NCBI GenBank assembly: GCA_023381645.1
Contig: JAMCRJ010000026.1
Coordinates: 1 to 21,564, forward strand
DNA from: Gammaproteobacteria bacterium
Lineage (GTDB): Bacteria; Pseudomonadota; Gammaproteobacteria; Acidithiobacillales; Acidithiobacillaceae
DNA length: 21,564 bases
Reading direction: 5' to 3'
Shown here: positions 1 to 6,470 of the stretch, one piece after another
Numbering within the stretch: the stretch's first letter is position 1
Layout of the letters: every line of letters begins with the position of its first letter
Notes under the pieces: model-generated
The model's database searches: none
The model's input: only the letters and a program-made list of their open reading frames with translations
What the model was told of the DNA's origin: nothing
Program-made: the position numbers and the translations under genes

Positions 1-751
1 CGTCCGGCGTCCAACACACCACGAAATCCACCGGGGACCGCAGATCAGCGCCCAGAACTTGATGCGAATTGCGCGCCATGAGGGCTTGCGCCGTGTCGCC
101 GAGTCGTTTCCATGCTGGATGCATGGACTCCGCCACCCGATACGGCTCAGCACTTGGCAAGGTAACACAATGCCGGCCTTGCAGATGCCGAAACCCCGGC
201 CATGGCAAATAGATCTCCTTCTGTCCAAACTGCCCAGCCTCGAACGCCGTATCCGCCCCGGCTGCGCCGCCGGACAGCAGCGTATATCCCAACTCGGACA
301 ATCGATGCGCGATTTGGCGCATGACCTGCAGCACAGGTTCAGGTGTGCTTCTGGAGCCAATGCCGGCGTAACGTAGGGTCGGATTATTACGATTCCGTAG
401 CCGTCGCTGCACGCCGGCATCCAGGGCTTCGACAATCACTTCCCCATGGCACCGGGCCGGCGCACAGTGGCAGGCAAGGGGTTGACCTGGATAAATCCCC
501 AGAAGCGCCGTACAGACCACCGGATCACGCTCTTTGATTCGGGCATCCAGCCATGCGCGGTACCGCTCGATGACCGCATCCCGGTCCCCATCCGGGCCAA
601 TGGAGTAAGGACTGCCCAGGGGCGACGGACGGGCGATGTAGACCGTATGGCGGCAATCGTCGGTTTTTATGTTGAGGATGGTGTGACTCATCCGCTCCGC
701 TGACCATCCATGCTCATGTTTCGCCGCCAATCGGGTAATAAATTGACTCAT
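1..751 (-). CDS. DUF4326 + SLOG (DprA-like) fusion protein, C-terminus off the left edge
   Basis: The frame stays open from ATG 751 to the window edge (250 codons read). Residues about 36-110 match DUF4326: a YIARPSPLGSPYS segment and the motif CHCAPARCHG at 94-103. Residues about 129 onward match a SLOG/DprA-like Rossmann domain: GIGSR at 130-134 and LLSGGAAGAD at 158-167, the glycine-rich nucleotide-phosphate loop, followed by YLPWPGF. SLOG domains bind or process nucleotide-derived ligands; DUF4326 has no settled activity. The ATG overlaps the preceding stop (ATGA), which suggests translational coupling. A second ATG at codon 21, with GGAG just upstream, is an alternative start. The substrate is unknown. 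The domain calls are fairly secure; the biological role is inference. Confidence 0.85.
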   Translation of the reverse strand, partial: MSQFITRLAAKHEHGWSAERMSHTILNIKTDDCRHTVYIARPSPLGSPYSIGPDGDRDAVIERYRAWLDARIKERDPVVCTALLGIYPGQPLACHCAPARCHGEVIVEALDAGVQRRLRNRNNPTLRYAGIGSRSTPEPVLQVMRQIAHRLSELGYTLLSGGAAGADTAFEAGQFGQKEIYLPWPGFRHLQGRHCVTLPSAEPYRVAESMHPAWKRLGDTAQALMARNSHQVLGADLRSPVDFVVCWTPD

Positions 752-1431
752 GATGTTTTCTCCAGAAACCAACCGTCACTTTCCAGTTCCATACCACCGC
801 CTTCCAGTTCCCCGATAACTTCCGTGTTGGTCCAGGACCATGCCGTTTTATCCACCAGCCCAAGCGTGTCATCCAGGAACCGCGGTAAAGTCTGCCGTCG
901 ATACCGCTGTACAAATAGACGATAGGCGGGCCATTTTCCATATTGGACGATCCACTCCGGGCCTGCGGCCATCAAACGGTTCTGGTCATCAAGAGTGAAC
1001 TTGCCACTCTGCAGCGTCTCTAGCATGGCTTGGGCGGCCGCGTTACGGGAAAGCACGGTCCATGGGCATTGTTCGATGTACAGATGATCCTCGGTATCCG
1101 TCCCGCGTATTTCCGCCAGTTGCCGGCCTAGAGGCTTGCCATAAGTGCTGAATCCTATATCCCCCACATGGTGCGGCCCCGGTTCTTCAATGATTTCGTA
1201 CCACGGATACGCATATCGAGTGGGCGGTGGCATGGGCAAGGCTTCCTTGCCGTTCAACAGCCGCCAGAACAGCGCGGATTTCTCACGCAATGCGTTATAG
1301 AAAAACAGCTTCTTGATTTCGCTGTCTCCGCAAAGTGCGTTGAGCACCCGGTCGTATTCGGCTACCGCGTGGTCCCATCGCGCCAGGAGTTCCGGCGGCA
1401 GGAGTTCTCTACTCTGGAAAAATGTTGGCAA
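748..1431 (-). CDS. Hypothetical protein with a TTG start
   Basis: 227 aa, not recognised. The only initiator that fits the Shine-Dalgarno sequence (AAGGAG, 8 nt upstream) is TTG at 1431; no in-frame ATG or GTG lies near it. The protein is rich in Trp and Tyr (for example PWYEIIEEPG and GPEWIVQYGKWPAYRLF) with no membrane segment or signal peptide, so it is probably cytosolic. It lies 24 bp after the SPFH-like gene and overlaps the DUF4326-SLOG gene by 4 bp, so it is very likely in the same operon. A role with the neighbouring nucleotide-handling proteins is possible, but nothing in the sequence shows it. Confidence 0.75.
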   Translation of the reverse strand: MPTFFQSRELLPPELLARWDHAVAEYDRVLNALCGDSEIKKLFFYNALREKSALFWRLLNGKEALPMPPPTRYAYPWYEIIEEPGPHHVGDIGFSTYGKPLGRQLAEIRGTDTEDHLYIEQCPWTVLSRNAAAQAMLETLQSGKFTLDDQNRLMAAGPEWIVQYGKWPAYRLFVQRYRRQTLPRFLDDTLGLVDKTAWSWTNTEVIGELEGGGMELESDGWFLEKTS

Positions 1432-1455
1432 TTGCGATGCTCCTTTTAGCGTTCG

Positions 1456-2277
1456 TCAATTTTTGGTCATCACCACCCTTCTCACGGGGCCACTGGTCTG
1501 ACGCGACATGGCATACAGGGCGCGGGCCTTTTCCCAGGCGATGATTTCCTCCGGCGTCAGACCGGACGACTTGGCGGCCGATGCCAGGGCGTTGGCCTGC
1601 ACGCCCGCCTGGAGCGACGCCAACTTGCGCTTCTGGACCTGGACTACCTCTGCCGCCTTGATCGTCTCCAATTCAGCCTGAAATCCCGCCTTGGCGTTCA
1701 CCTGTTTCTGGATACTCAGCGGCAGGTCAAAGGTGGGCACCGTCACCGAGTCGATGATGTATGGATCAATCTTCGGGTAGAGCTTGTGCAACCGCTCGTT
1801 CAGCACCGTCTTGATCGTCTTCGCGTAGGTGTCCAGGTGCGCGGCGATCTTTTGCGGGGTGCTGCTTTCCGTAGCGATCTGCACCGCGTAAGGGATGGCT
1901 GAATATTCGAGCATACGCAGACCCACCGTGTAGTAGCTGGTGTGCGGTTCATGTTGAATCTGCTTTGTTTCCCGATAAAACAGGGGCACACGATTAGGAA
2001 TAAGCGAATACTGCACCACCACCGTTACCGCCTTCATTTGCACACCATGCTCATCCCTGGGGTGCATGTTCTGCACTTCCGCCATGGTCTGGGTGGTGTC
2101 CACGGGGATGATGCCGTGGATCAGCGTGACATGAAAACCGGGATGCGCGATAGATTTGTTGATGTAGCCAGTGAGCCGGTTATGCCAGATGCCAACAGAC
2201 CCCGTAGGCACGGAGCGCGAACATCCGGCTGCGGCGAGAATGATCAGGGGAAGTGCAAGCAAGCGGTATTTTTTCAT
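1456..2277 (-). CDS. SPFH/band-7 (prohibitin-like) domain lipoprotein
   Basis: 273 aa. The N-terminus is a lipoprotein signal: positive MKKYR, a hydrophobic core, and lipobox LAAAGC with Cys19. The rest resembles band-7/prohibitin proteins: a TGSVGIWHNRLTGYI-type opening near residue 25, a beta-rich core, KTVLNERLHKLYPKIDPYIIDSVTV, then an Ala/Lys/Glu-rich helical tail (residues about 195-245) of the coiled-coil type used for oligomerisation. SPFH proteins scaffold membrane microdomains, and similar plasmid and phage versions exist. GGAAA lies upstream of ATG 2277. Most SPFH proteins use a transmembrane anchor, so the lipobox is notable. Family call likely; partner proteins unknown. Confidence 0.75.
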   Translation of the reverse strand: MKKYRLLALPLIILAAAGCSRSVPTGSVGIWHNRLTGYINKSIAHPGFHVTLIHGIIPVDTTQTMAEVQNMHPRDEHGVQMKAVTVVVQYSLIPNRVPLFYRETKQIQHEPHTSYYTVGLRMLEYSAIPYAVQIATESSTPQKIAAHLDTYAKTIKTVLNERLHKLYPKIDPYIIDSVTVPTFDLPLSIQKQVNAKAGFQAELETIKAAEVVQVQKRKLASLQAGVQANALASAAKSSGLTPEEIIAWEKARALYAMSRQTSGPVRRVVMTKN

Positions 2278-2312
2278 GAGAATTTCCTTTCGTTTTCATG
2301 GTTGATTCGGGG

Positions 2313-2846
2313 TTATTCGGCGTGATCCCGCTTCTCCAGCAGATCCACCATTAGGGATACCGCCTCGATCAAGTTGGAGGTCATGGCCGTGCAAATTCCG
2401 TGAACCATCACGTTATGCGAAAGCCCGAACTGCTCGACCCAACCACCATCGGGTGCCAATAACCGACCACTGGAGTCACTATCTATGGGAATGATGGAAC
2501 CTTTACCGCTGGCATATCCAATGACCGGGATACCCAGCACATGAGACATGGCGCATTCGACGACCGTGCCACTGTCCGGCTCTGACCCACGGAATGGAGA
2601 CAGGTTGGCAATGACCCCATCGGCCTTTCGTACCGCCTCGCGGCAAGCCTGGAACACCTTTCCAGCACCTTCCGCGTTGGAAAGTTCGGTAACGCCGGGG
2701 CCGGTCAACGGTATAGCCGGTACCGGCAAGATGGCGATCAACCCGTATTCTGCGCACAAAGCGATGGCCCGCGCGGCGCGTTCCGGCCAGTCCGGCAGGA
2801 ACAGGTCCGGTCCGGCGATATAGATCAACGGTTTTTTCTGAGTCAT
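2313..2846 (-). CDS. Nucleoside 2-deoxyribosyltransferase family protein
   Basis: 177 aa, typical family length. Visible motifs: IAGPDLF (10-16) at the first strand, N81-F85 with R86 G87, D91, and GTVVE with E97, which fits the position of the nucleophilic Glu of the family. A late NVM (145-147) resembles the substrate-binding NLM motif. Members transfer or hydrolyse the 2-deoxyribosyl group of nucleosides or nucleoside monophosphates; phage and plasmid versions can reshape nucleotide pools or remove modified nucleotides. ATG 2846 overlaps the preceding stop. It sits among MazG-like, HAD and SLOG genes, which supports a nucleotide-pool role. Hydrolase versus transferase cannot be decided from the sequence. 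Confidence 0.85.
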   Translation of the reverse strand: MTQKKPLIYIAGPDLFLPDWPERAARAIALCAEYGLIAILPVPAIPLTGPGVTELSNAEGAGKVFQACREAVRKADGVIANLSPFRGSEPDSGTVVECAMSHVLGIPVIGYASGKGSIIPIDSDSSGRLLAPDGGWVEQFGLSHNVMVHGICTAMTSNLIEAVSLMVDLLEKRDHAE

Positions 2847-3172
2847 TTCGGATAGCCTCCATATTCGTAATGCACAGGATTAACGCTGTGCCCAAAATCA
2901 ATAGTCGGCTCCGGCATGCTTTTCAATCGATCTCTTGCCGTTTTCCATTCAGAATATCCATAAGGCAATATCTGCCCGTGTTTATCCAATAGCTCCCCTT
3001 TCTCCGGATAACGCCCATACCTTGCTCTGAATGATTGAACCTTTATGACTCCGCGTGTACCTTTTGCGAATATATGAAAAACAAAGCCCGTCAAAACAGA
3101 AGAATCCGACTGTTTTTCAGTTGGTGGTACTTTCGTTATTTCACCAGTATATTCAATGCCGTTTATCAACAT
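2843..3172 (-). CDS. Hypothetical protein
   Basis: 109 aa, not recognised. I start it at ATG 3172 because AGGAG lies about 9 nt upstream; an earlier in-frame start at 3208 lacks this. The N-terminal half is beta-rich (MLINGIEYTGEITKV, then GFVFHIFAKGTRGVIKVQSF); the C-terminus ends in a Gly/Tyr-rich tail (HYEYGGYPK). This stretch is visibly more AT-rich than the genes beside it, which suggests a separate origin. The stop overlaps the start of the deoxyribosyltransferase gene, so the two are probably translated together. Confidence 0.7.
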   Translation of the reverse strand: MLINGIEYTGEITKVPPTEKQSDSSVLTGFVFHIFAKGTRGVIKVQSFRARYGRYPEKGELLDKHGQILPYGYSEWKTARDRLKSMPEPTIDFGHSVNPVHYEYGGYPK

Positions 3173-3226
3173 TTTGCGCCTCTCCTGTTTTTGCTCCAAA
3201 TCAAGCAATGTCCATCTGCCTCTTTC

Positions 3227-3568
3227 TTACGTCAGCCAGCACGATGATACCGACTGGTGATGCAGATACCGGCCAATCCGTCGCAATTTGTCCAGCTTGG
3301 CCAACTCCAGTTCCCCAATATCCAGATCGCCCGCATCCTTTATCAACTGAATAACCGCCAGAATGTCGCCCATCTCGTGAACGAGGCGAACGCGATTGTT
3401 GCCCACTTCCGGCGCATCCGGGTTGACACTGGCGTATCCATGCCGAAGAATCTTTCCAACGGCCTGCACCGCTTCGCCCATTTCCTCCACAAGCAACGCC
3501 AACCGTTCCGACTGGGCATCACTCAGGCCGTTACTGAACGATTTGTTTTCAATATCTGTATTCTGCAT
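3227..3568 (-). CDS. MazG-like nucleotide pyrophosphohydrolase
   Basis: 113 aa, the size of single-domain MazG-like enzymes. The all-alpha NTP-PPase metal-binding motif is present: E28 E29 and E32 (LVEEMGE), then E65 and D68 (HEMGD), at the expected spacing. The family hydrolyses (d)NTPs to NMP plus pyrophosphate; phage-borne copies affect nucleotide pools or (p)ppGpp signalling. ATG 3568 is preceded by GAGG at 6 nt. It lies between a HAD phosphatase and a deoxyribosyltransferase, which could give a route from dNTP to dNMP to nucleoside to base. That route is inference; the fold assignment is fairly strong. Confidence 0.82.
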   Translation of the reverse strand: MQNTDIENKSFSNGLSDAQSERLALLVEEMGEAVQAVGKILRHGYASVNPDAPEVGNNRVRLVHEMGDILAVIQLIKDAGDLDIGELELAKLDKLRRIGRYLHHQSVSSCWLT

Positions 3569-3594
3569 GTCACACCTCGCTGACTATCTGCTAC

Positions 3595-4206
3595 TCAGGC
3601 TGCCCTTCCTGTCCGCTTCAACAACTGCTCCACCAGTACCGGGAAATCCATGATATCGTCAATGACCGTCGTGCCATGTTCAGGCGCATCCAGCCCGTGA
3701 TAACCACGATCCAGCAGGACCGACAAATTCACCGCATATAGGGCGGCATTGATATTGGCCGGGTGATCGTCCAGAAAAGCCACGGCTCCCAGGTCGCGCA
3801 ACACATCGGCCTTGGCGCTGGCGGACGCTGCATGACCCACACAAACGATGCGACCGGCAGGAATCAGACCGGCAAGGCTCTCCGCACGGGCGGCGCGATG
3901 CCGCACATCGATGCTGGTTACCGCCCAGATCTGACACCCCAAATCCTCCAGCGCATAGATCAGGTCCGCCGCATGGACATAAAGCGGCAAGCGGGACCAC
4001 TCGCCATCATGATAAGCACGCCATACCGCATCATATTCCTGCCGGGTCAGCCCCCTCGCGGGGTGCAACCCGTATCGCGTCCGTAGCTGGTAATCCTCAT
4101 TGACCTGGAGAATATTTCGACCCAATACCTGTTCCGCGCATTGCCGCCAGTGCGCATCAAAATCAGCCAGAACGCCATCCACATCCAGAGCGATAATCCT
4201 GTTCAT
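3595..4206 (-). CDS. HAD-superfamily phosphatase, 5'(3')-deoxyribonucleotidase-like
   Basis: 203 aa from ATG 4206 (GGAGG 10 nt upstream). HAD motifs are complete: motif I DVDGV with D8 and D10, motif II T97/S98 (WAVTSID), motif III K132, motif IV D146 D147 (FLDDH). The small helical cap after motif I fits the 5'-nucleotidase C type, which dephosphorylates (deoxy)nucleoside monophosphates. A GTG at 4269 overlapping the upstream stop would add 21 residues and cannot be excluded. The position after a DUF5131 fragment and before a MazG-like gene supports a nucleotide substrate, but HAD specificity is hard to read from motifs. Confidence 0.83.
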   Translation of the reverse strand: MNRIIALDVDGVLADFDAHWRQCAEQVLGRNILQVNEDYQLRTRYGLHPARGLTRQEYDAVWRAYHDGEWSRLPLYVHAADLIYALEDLGCQIWAVTSIDVRHRAARAESLAGLIPAGRIVCVGHAASASAKADVLRDLGAVAFLDDHPANINAALYAVNLSVLLDRGYHGLDAPEHGTTVIDDIMDFPVLVEQLLKRTGRAA

Positions 4207-4265
4207 GTTATTGATTCCTCCACCTGATTCACGGATATATCCACCATCCACACATTCGGTAGGGG

Positions 4266-4589
4266 TCACTCTGGCAACCCCGCGTCGTCGCCACCACGGG
4301 CGGCGGCTATATCCCGCATGGCTTGCCCTACGGCATGTTCACGGTTGTCATGATCGAGATCGAGCCAGTCCCGCATACGTTCCGGTCTTTTGGTAAGAAC
4401 CTGGTACTGGTGATGGTTGGCCAGCGCCATGACCGCAAATGCCCGGTCGATGAAGTCGTCCGTCACGTCCTCACGAAACAGGTCCATGTTCACAACGATC
4501 AGGCGAGGCTTGATCCAGTGTAAAGGCTGGTTCAGCCGAATTTCCGGGTTCCAGACTTCCGGGGTAAAGATCATGGTCTTATCACTCAT
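4266..4589 (-). CDS. DUF5131 (phage Gp37/Gp68-like) protein, core fragment only
   Basis: 107 aa. Residues about 18-75 match the centre of the phage Gp37/Gp68 (DUF5131) family: RLNQPLHWIKPRLIVVNMDL, FIDRAFAVMALA, and VLTKRPERM. Full-length members are usually well over 200 aa, with an N-terminal cysteine motif (GC..C..CYAE type) and a C-terminal domain ending in a GGESG-type motif. Both are missing, and no continuation was seen in the neighbouring frames. The Shine-Dalgarno sequence (AAGGAGG, 6 nt before ATG 4589) is excellent, so the fragment is probably still translated. It may be a remnant or a minimal version. Start choice is secure, function unknown. Confidence 0.75.
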   Translation of the reverse strand: MSDKTMIFTPEVWNPEIRLNQPLHWIKPRLIVVNMDLFREDVTDDFIDRAFAVMALANHHQYQVLTKRPERMRDWLDLDHDNREHAVGQAMRDIAAARGGDDAGLPE

Positions 4590-4636
4590 GGCAAGCCTCC
4601 TTCCTGTTGGGCCGTAACTTAACCAAGCATCCGACC

Positions 4637-4666
4637 TAGTAAAACTTCCGCCTCTTAGTTTAACTA
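4637..4666. repeat. Inverted repeat with 10-bp arms
   Basis: TAGTAAAACT (4637-4646) and AGTTTAACTA (4657-4666) are complementary at 9 of 10 positions with a 10-bp spacer. The right arm contains the stop codon of the small gene at 4664-4810, and the repeat lies in the only sizeable gap of the leftward operon (4590-4663). It could be an operator, an mRNA hairpin or a weak terminator between the two halves of the operon. It has no U-run that would make it a clear intrinsic terminator. Confidence 0.45.
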
Positions 4667-4810
4667 GCGGTGTCGCTGCAACCGCCTTTGCGCCTCTAAA
4701 ATGGTTTCCAGACGATCCGCCAGCCGTTCCAGACGCCGCGCATCCTGTTTTGTTGCGCACGTTCTGGCGTAACCCCTGGCGCGTAAAATCAGGGATGTGC
4801 TGTTATTCAT
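4664..4810 (-). CDS. Small basic protein, paralogue of the 5485-5721 product without the repeat array
   Basis: 48 aa from ATG 4810, which overlaps the stop of the upstream gene (ATGAATAA). It shares SLILRARGYAR followed by TKQ with the gene at 5485-5721, encoded by an identical 34-bp DNA stretch. Here the motif follows MNNST directly, with no hairpin-repeat array. The C-terminal half is a charged, probably helical segment (DARRLERLADRLETILEAQRRLQRHR). Function unknown. Small size and weak Shine-Dalgarno lower confidence; the paralogue raises it. Confidence 0.55.
   Translation of the reverse strand: MNNSTSLILRARGYARTCATKQDARRLERLADRLETILEAQRRLQRHR
4764..4797. repeat. 34-bp direct repeat, copy 1
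   Basis: Identical over 34 bp to 5573-5606, about 810 bp away. Read on the minus strand both copies encode SLILRARGYA in the same frame. This is a recent duplication or gene conversion between two small genes. Confidence 0.9.
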
Positions 4811-5261
4811 CAGGCTGGCCATGATTACTTTCCGCGTTGTCGTACTGATCAATGTTTCCTTCGACATCCATCACCTCCATTCCTGGAACATCGGGGATTC
4901 GTAAGCGGAACCCTTTTGGCGCGTAAATCTGATTGAACTCCTGCAGAGCTTCGCGCAGATCATCTTTACCGAGATCTACACAAGCCCTGACTGCATCGAG
5001 CGCGTGATATATGGCCGCGCAACCTGGGCACAAGAACCACGTTGCCATCGGGATCTCCCCGCCCTCCCCATAAATCTTCTCCTCGATGTCGCTTTTCGAG
5101 CCTCTCCACCGGATGATTCGATAAACCGTGTCCCCTACCCCGAGTCTGGACCTGCAAGACACGCAGCGGCGGGATCTTACGGTATTGAGGACAGTTGGCT
5201 GGTCATGCACTTCGTAGTACCAGTCCGGGTCGTCGAACTCACAGAGACAAGAAATACCCAT
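4803..5261 (-). CDS. Putative zinc-ribbon protein
   Basis: 152 aa from ATG 5261, preceded by GGAGG at 6 nt; GTG 5267 is a less likely start. Paired cysteines suggest zinc binding: an early CLC, then CVSC near residue 33 (RRCVSCRSRLGVGD), and CPGC near residue 78 (FLCPGCAAIYHAL). The CxxC pairs about 45 residues apart fit a treble-clef or ribbon fold. The C-terminal third has no cysteines and looks globular (NQIYAPKGFRLRIPDVPGMEV). It overlaps the small gene downstream and nearly touches the cysteine-rich gene upstream. Family not identified; perhaps nucleic-acid binding. Confidence 0.75.
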   Translation of the reverse strand: MGISCLCEFDDPDWYYEVHDQPTVLNTVRSRRCVSCRSRLGVGDTVYRIIRWRGSKSDIEEKIYGEGGEIPMATWFLCPGCAAIYHALDAVRACVDLGKDDLREALQEFNQIYAPKGFRLRIPDVPGMEVMDVEGNIDQYDNAESNHGQPDE

Positions 5262-5263
5262 CT

Positions 5264-5491
5264 TCACCCTCCAGGTGCATCACCAAGCATGGCAAGAACG
5301 AGATCCGCATCTTCACCCAATGATCGATCCCCCAGATCCCAGTCAGCAACCCGGTGCAGGCATTCACTGCACACACCTAATCCCGCTTCTCGATCCAGGC
5401 GGACCCAGGAACAACCAACCGCACAGGCGTGATAGTCGTCGCATCCGCACTCGATACAGAAAGCCGCTTCCTGCCTAGATGCCGTCAGCAT
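5264..5491 (-). CDS. Phage-type cysteine-rich zinc-finger protein
   Basis: 75 aa. Residues 12-44 carry CIECGCDDYHAC, then GCSWVR and VCSECL, the pattern of a small zinc-binding module common in phage and mobile-element genomes (C-x2-C-x7-C, CSWV, C-x2-C). Function of the module is not established to my knowledge. Its ATG (5491) lies inside the end of the preceding gene (ATGCTGA overlap); GAGG is 9 nt upstream. The stop lies 2 bp before the next ATG. Zinc binding is well supported, role unknown. Confidence 0.8.
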   Translation of the reverse strand: MLTASRQEAAFCIECGCDDYHACAVGCSWVRLDREAGLGVCSECLHRVADWDLGDRSLGEDADLVLAMLGDAPGG

Positions 5492-5721
5492 AAATATGAT
5501 CCTCGTATCTCAGTCTGTGCCCGCCCTGCAAACACCGAACTCCAGACATCCCAAACCGCTTGCTTGGTGACCCTGGCGTAACCCCTGGCGCGTAAAATCA
5601 GGGATGCTCCCGACAGGGCTGCACCCGACAGGGCTGCACCCGGCAGGGTTGCACCCTGCGAAGGGGTTGCACCCCGGCAGGGGGTTGCACCCCGGCAGGG
5701 GAAAGGTAGTAAACTGTTCAT
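5485..5721 (-). CDS. Small protein carrying an in-frame hairpin-repeat array
   Basis: 78 aa, starting at ATG 5721 overlapping the upstream stop. After MNS comes a low-complexity insert (residues about 8-40: CRGATP twice, SQGATLP, then GAALS units) encoded by the repeat array at 5601-5703. Then comes SLILRARGYARVTKQ, shared with the gene at 4664-4810. In that paralogue the motif follows MNNST directly. The array therefore appears inserted in frame after codon 3-4. The remaining C-terminus (AVWDVWSSVFAGRAQTEIRG) differs from the paralogue. Function unknown. Confidence 0.6.
   Translation of the reverse strand: MNSLLPFPCRGATPCRGATPSQGATLPGAALSGAALSGASLILRARGYARVTKQAVWDVWSSVFAGRAQTEIRGSYLC
5573..5606. 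repeat. 34-bp direct repeat, copy 2
   Basis: Identical to 4764-4797. Its last 6 bp merge into the first unit of the hairpin-repeat array, so the array starts exactly where identity with copy 1 ends. Confidence 0.9.
5601..5703. repeat. Hairpin-repeat array A (GC-rich 15-18 bp units)
   Basis: Six to seven units of form GGGN-TGC-NCCC joined by GACA or GGCA. Paired arms include GGGA/TCCC (5601-5611), GCAGGGT/ACCCTGC around TGC (5643-5659, seven perfect pairs), and GGGGT/ACCCC twice. Unit length drifts from 15 to 18 bp, always a multiple of three where the array is read in frame. It encodes the Ala/Gly/Pro-rich insert of the minus-strand protein at 5485-5721. Confidence 0.9.
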
Positions 5722-5996
5722 TTGCGTGCTCCTTCTTGCCGGTGCGACAGCATCCTATTCATCAGGGACACGCCCTCCAGACTCAACGCATAGGCCCAAT
5801 CCTGGGTGTATCCGCAATCCAGGCATACCCACCCGTCTTTGGTAGCCAACAGGCAGCCCGTGTCGTGGCCGCTATTGTGATGCGGCATGATGGTTCGGTT
5901 CGGGCAAGTGTACGGATGCCCGAATATCTCGCCCCGTTGCAAACGGTTCAGCGTTTCTACCTGCTCCGCCGTCCAGGGTGCCTCGATGAGATTCAT
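5718..5996 (-). CDS. Phage-type zinc-binding protein (PWT...C...DGWVCxxCxYTQDWA)
   Basis: 92 aa from ATG 5996, one base after the stop of the upstream gene, with GGAG close by. It resembles a small protein often seen in phages and plasmids: N-terminal APWTAEQVETLNRLQRG, HPYTC, a middle PHHNSGHDTGCL, and DGWVCLDCGYTQDWA. Four cysteines and nearby histidines are consistent with one zinc site. Known members lack an established function. An in-frame upstream extension reading through array B (to 6104) is unlikely because that start lacks a good Shine-Dalgarno. Confidence 0.8.
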   Translation of the reverse strand: MNLIEAPWTAEQVETLNRLQRGEIFGHPYTCPNRTIMPHHNSGHDTGCLLATKDGWVCLDCGYTQDWAYALSLEGVSLMNRMLSHRQEGARK

Positions 5997-5997
5997 C

Positions 5998-6249
5998 TCA
6001 GGCCACTCCGCAGGGGTTCGCACCCTGCAAGTGGTTAGCACCCGGCAGGATTGCACCCCCGCATGGGGTTGCACTTCGGGAAATATCCTCCCAATGCGCG
6101 GCATCCACCTCGAAGTATGAGGGTGCGCATTCCGTCAGCCGGTCTTTCCAGACCTGACGCAGACGCAACGCACCGTCCAGGTCCTGGCGCAATTCCTGAA
6201 TGACCACATCCAGCTTGTCGATTTCCTTTTGCATGTCTATTTCATTCAT
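5998..6249 (-). CDS. Coiled-coil small protein with a repeat-derived C-terminus
   Basis: 83 aa from ATG 6249 (AAGGAG 9 nt upstream). Residues 1-40 are heptad-like (EIDMQKEIDKLDVVIQELRQDL), predicting a coiled coil. The last 25 residues or so (SATPCGGAILPGANHLQGANPCGVA) are encoded by hairpin-repeat array B, which also supplies the stop region next to the following start. The original C-terminus may have been replaced or extended by the array. Function unknown. Confidence 0.65.
   Translation of the reverse strand: MNEIDMQKEIDKLDVVIQELRQDLDGALRLRQVWKDRLTECAPSYFEVDAAHWEDISRSATPCGGAILPGANHLQGANPCGVA
6003..6079. repeat. Hairpin-repeat array B
   Basis: Four degenerate units at about 16-18 bp spacing, each with a G-rich arm, a TGC, TAGC or TCGCA loop and a C-rich arm. 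GGGGT-TGC-ACTTC (near the right end) pairs fully if G-T wobbles are allowed. It lies at the 3' end of the 5998-6249 gene, just before the next gene's start. Confidence 0.75.
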
Positions 6250-6275
6250 GACAAAAATCTCCTTCAAAGCAGTGA

Positions 6276-6470
6276 TTATTTCCCTCCACCAATGGGACAG
6301 CCATGCGCATGGCGCGTACCACACACCCAACCTTTATCGCCGGTGCTCCGGTAGCCCCGGCCCTGCACAAAAGACCCCGGATTGGGACGCGGCCAATAAC
6401 AGGTTTTCGTGAGGCAGTTCCTGTCGTACACATCGACTAGCTCTTTGATTTCCTTGTCTCTGATTTTCAT
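6276..6470 (-). CDS. Small cysteine/histidine-rich protein
   Basis: 64 aa; ATG 6470 overlaps the upstream stop (ATGA). After a charged helix (MKIRDKEIKELVDVYDRN) it has C19 and C24 (NCLTKTCYW), then GWVCGTRHAHGCP with two cysteines and two histidines. This could form one zinc site. The GWVC segment resembles that of the zinc-binding protein at 5718-5996. Not recognised as a named family. No strong Shine-Dalgarno; probably coupled to the upstream gene. Confidence 0.65.
   Translation of the reverse strand: MKIRDKEIKELVDVYDRNCLTKTCYWPRPNPGSFVQGRGYRSTGDKGWVCGTRHAHGCPIGGGK

Noticed and set aside
5601..5703. Repeat arrays as CRISPR
   Set aside because: Units are directly tandem at 15-18 bp with no unique 30-40 bp spacers and no cas genes.
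5604..6038. Plus-strand frame with TGLHP repeats across arrays A and the zinc-binding gene
   Set aside because: Antisense to two genes with good starts and recognisable motifs; it is open mainly because the arrays lack stop codons.
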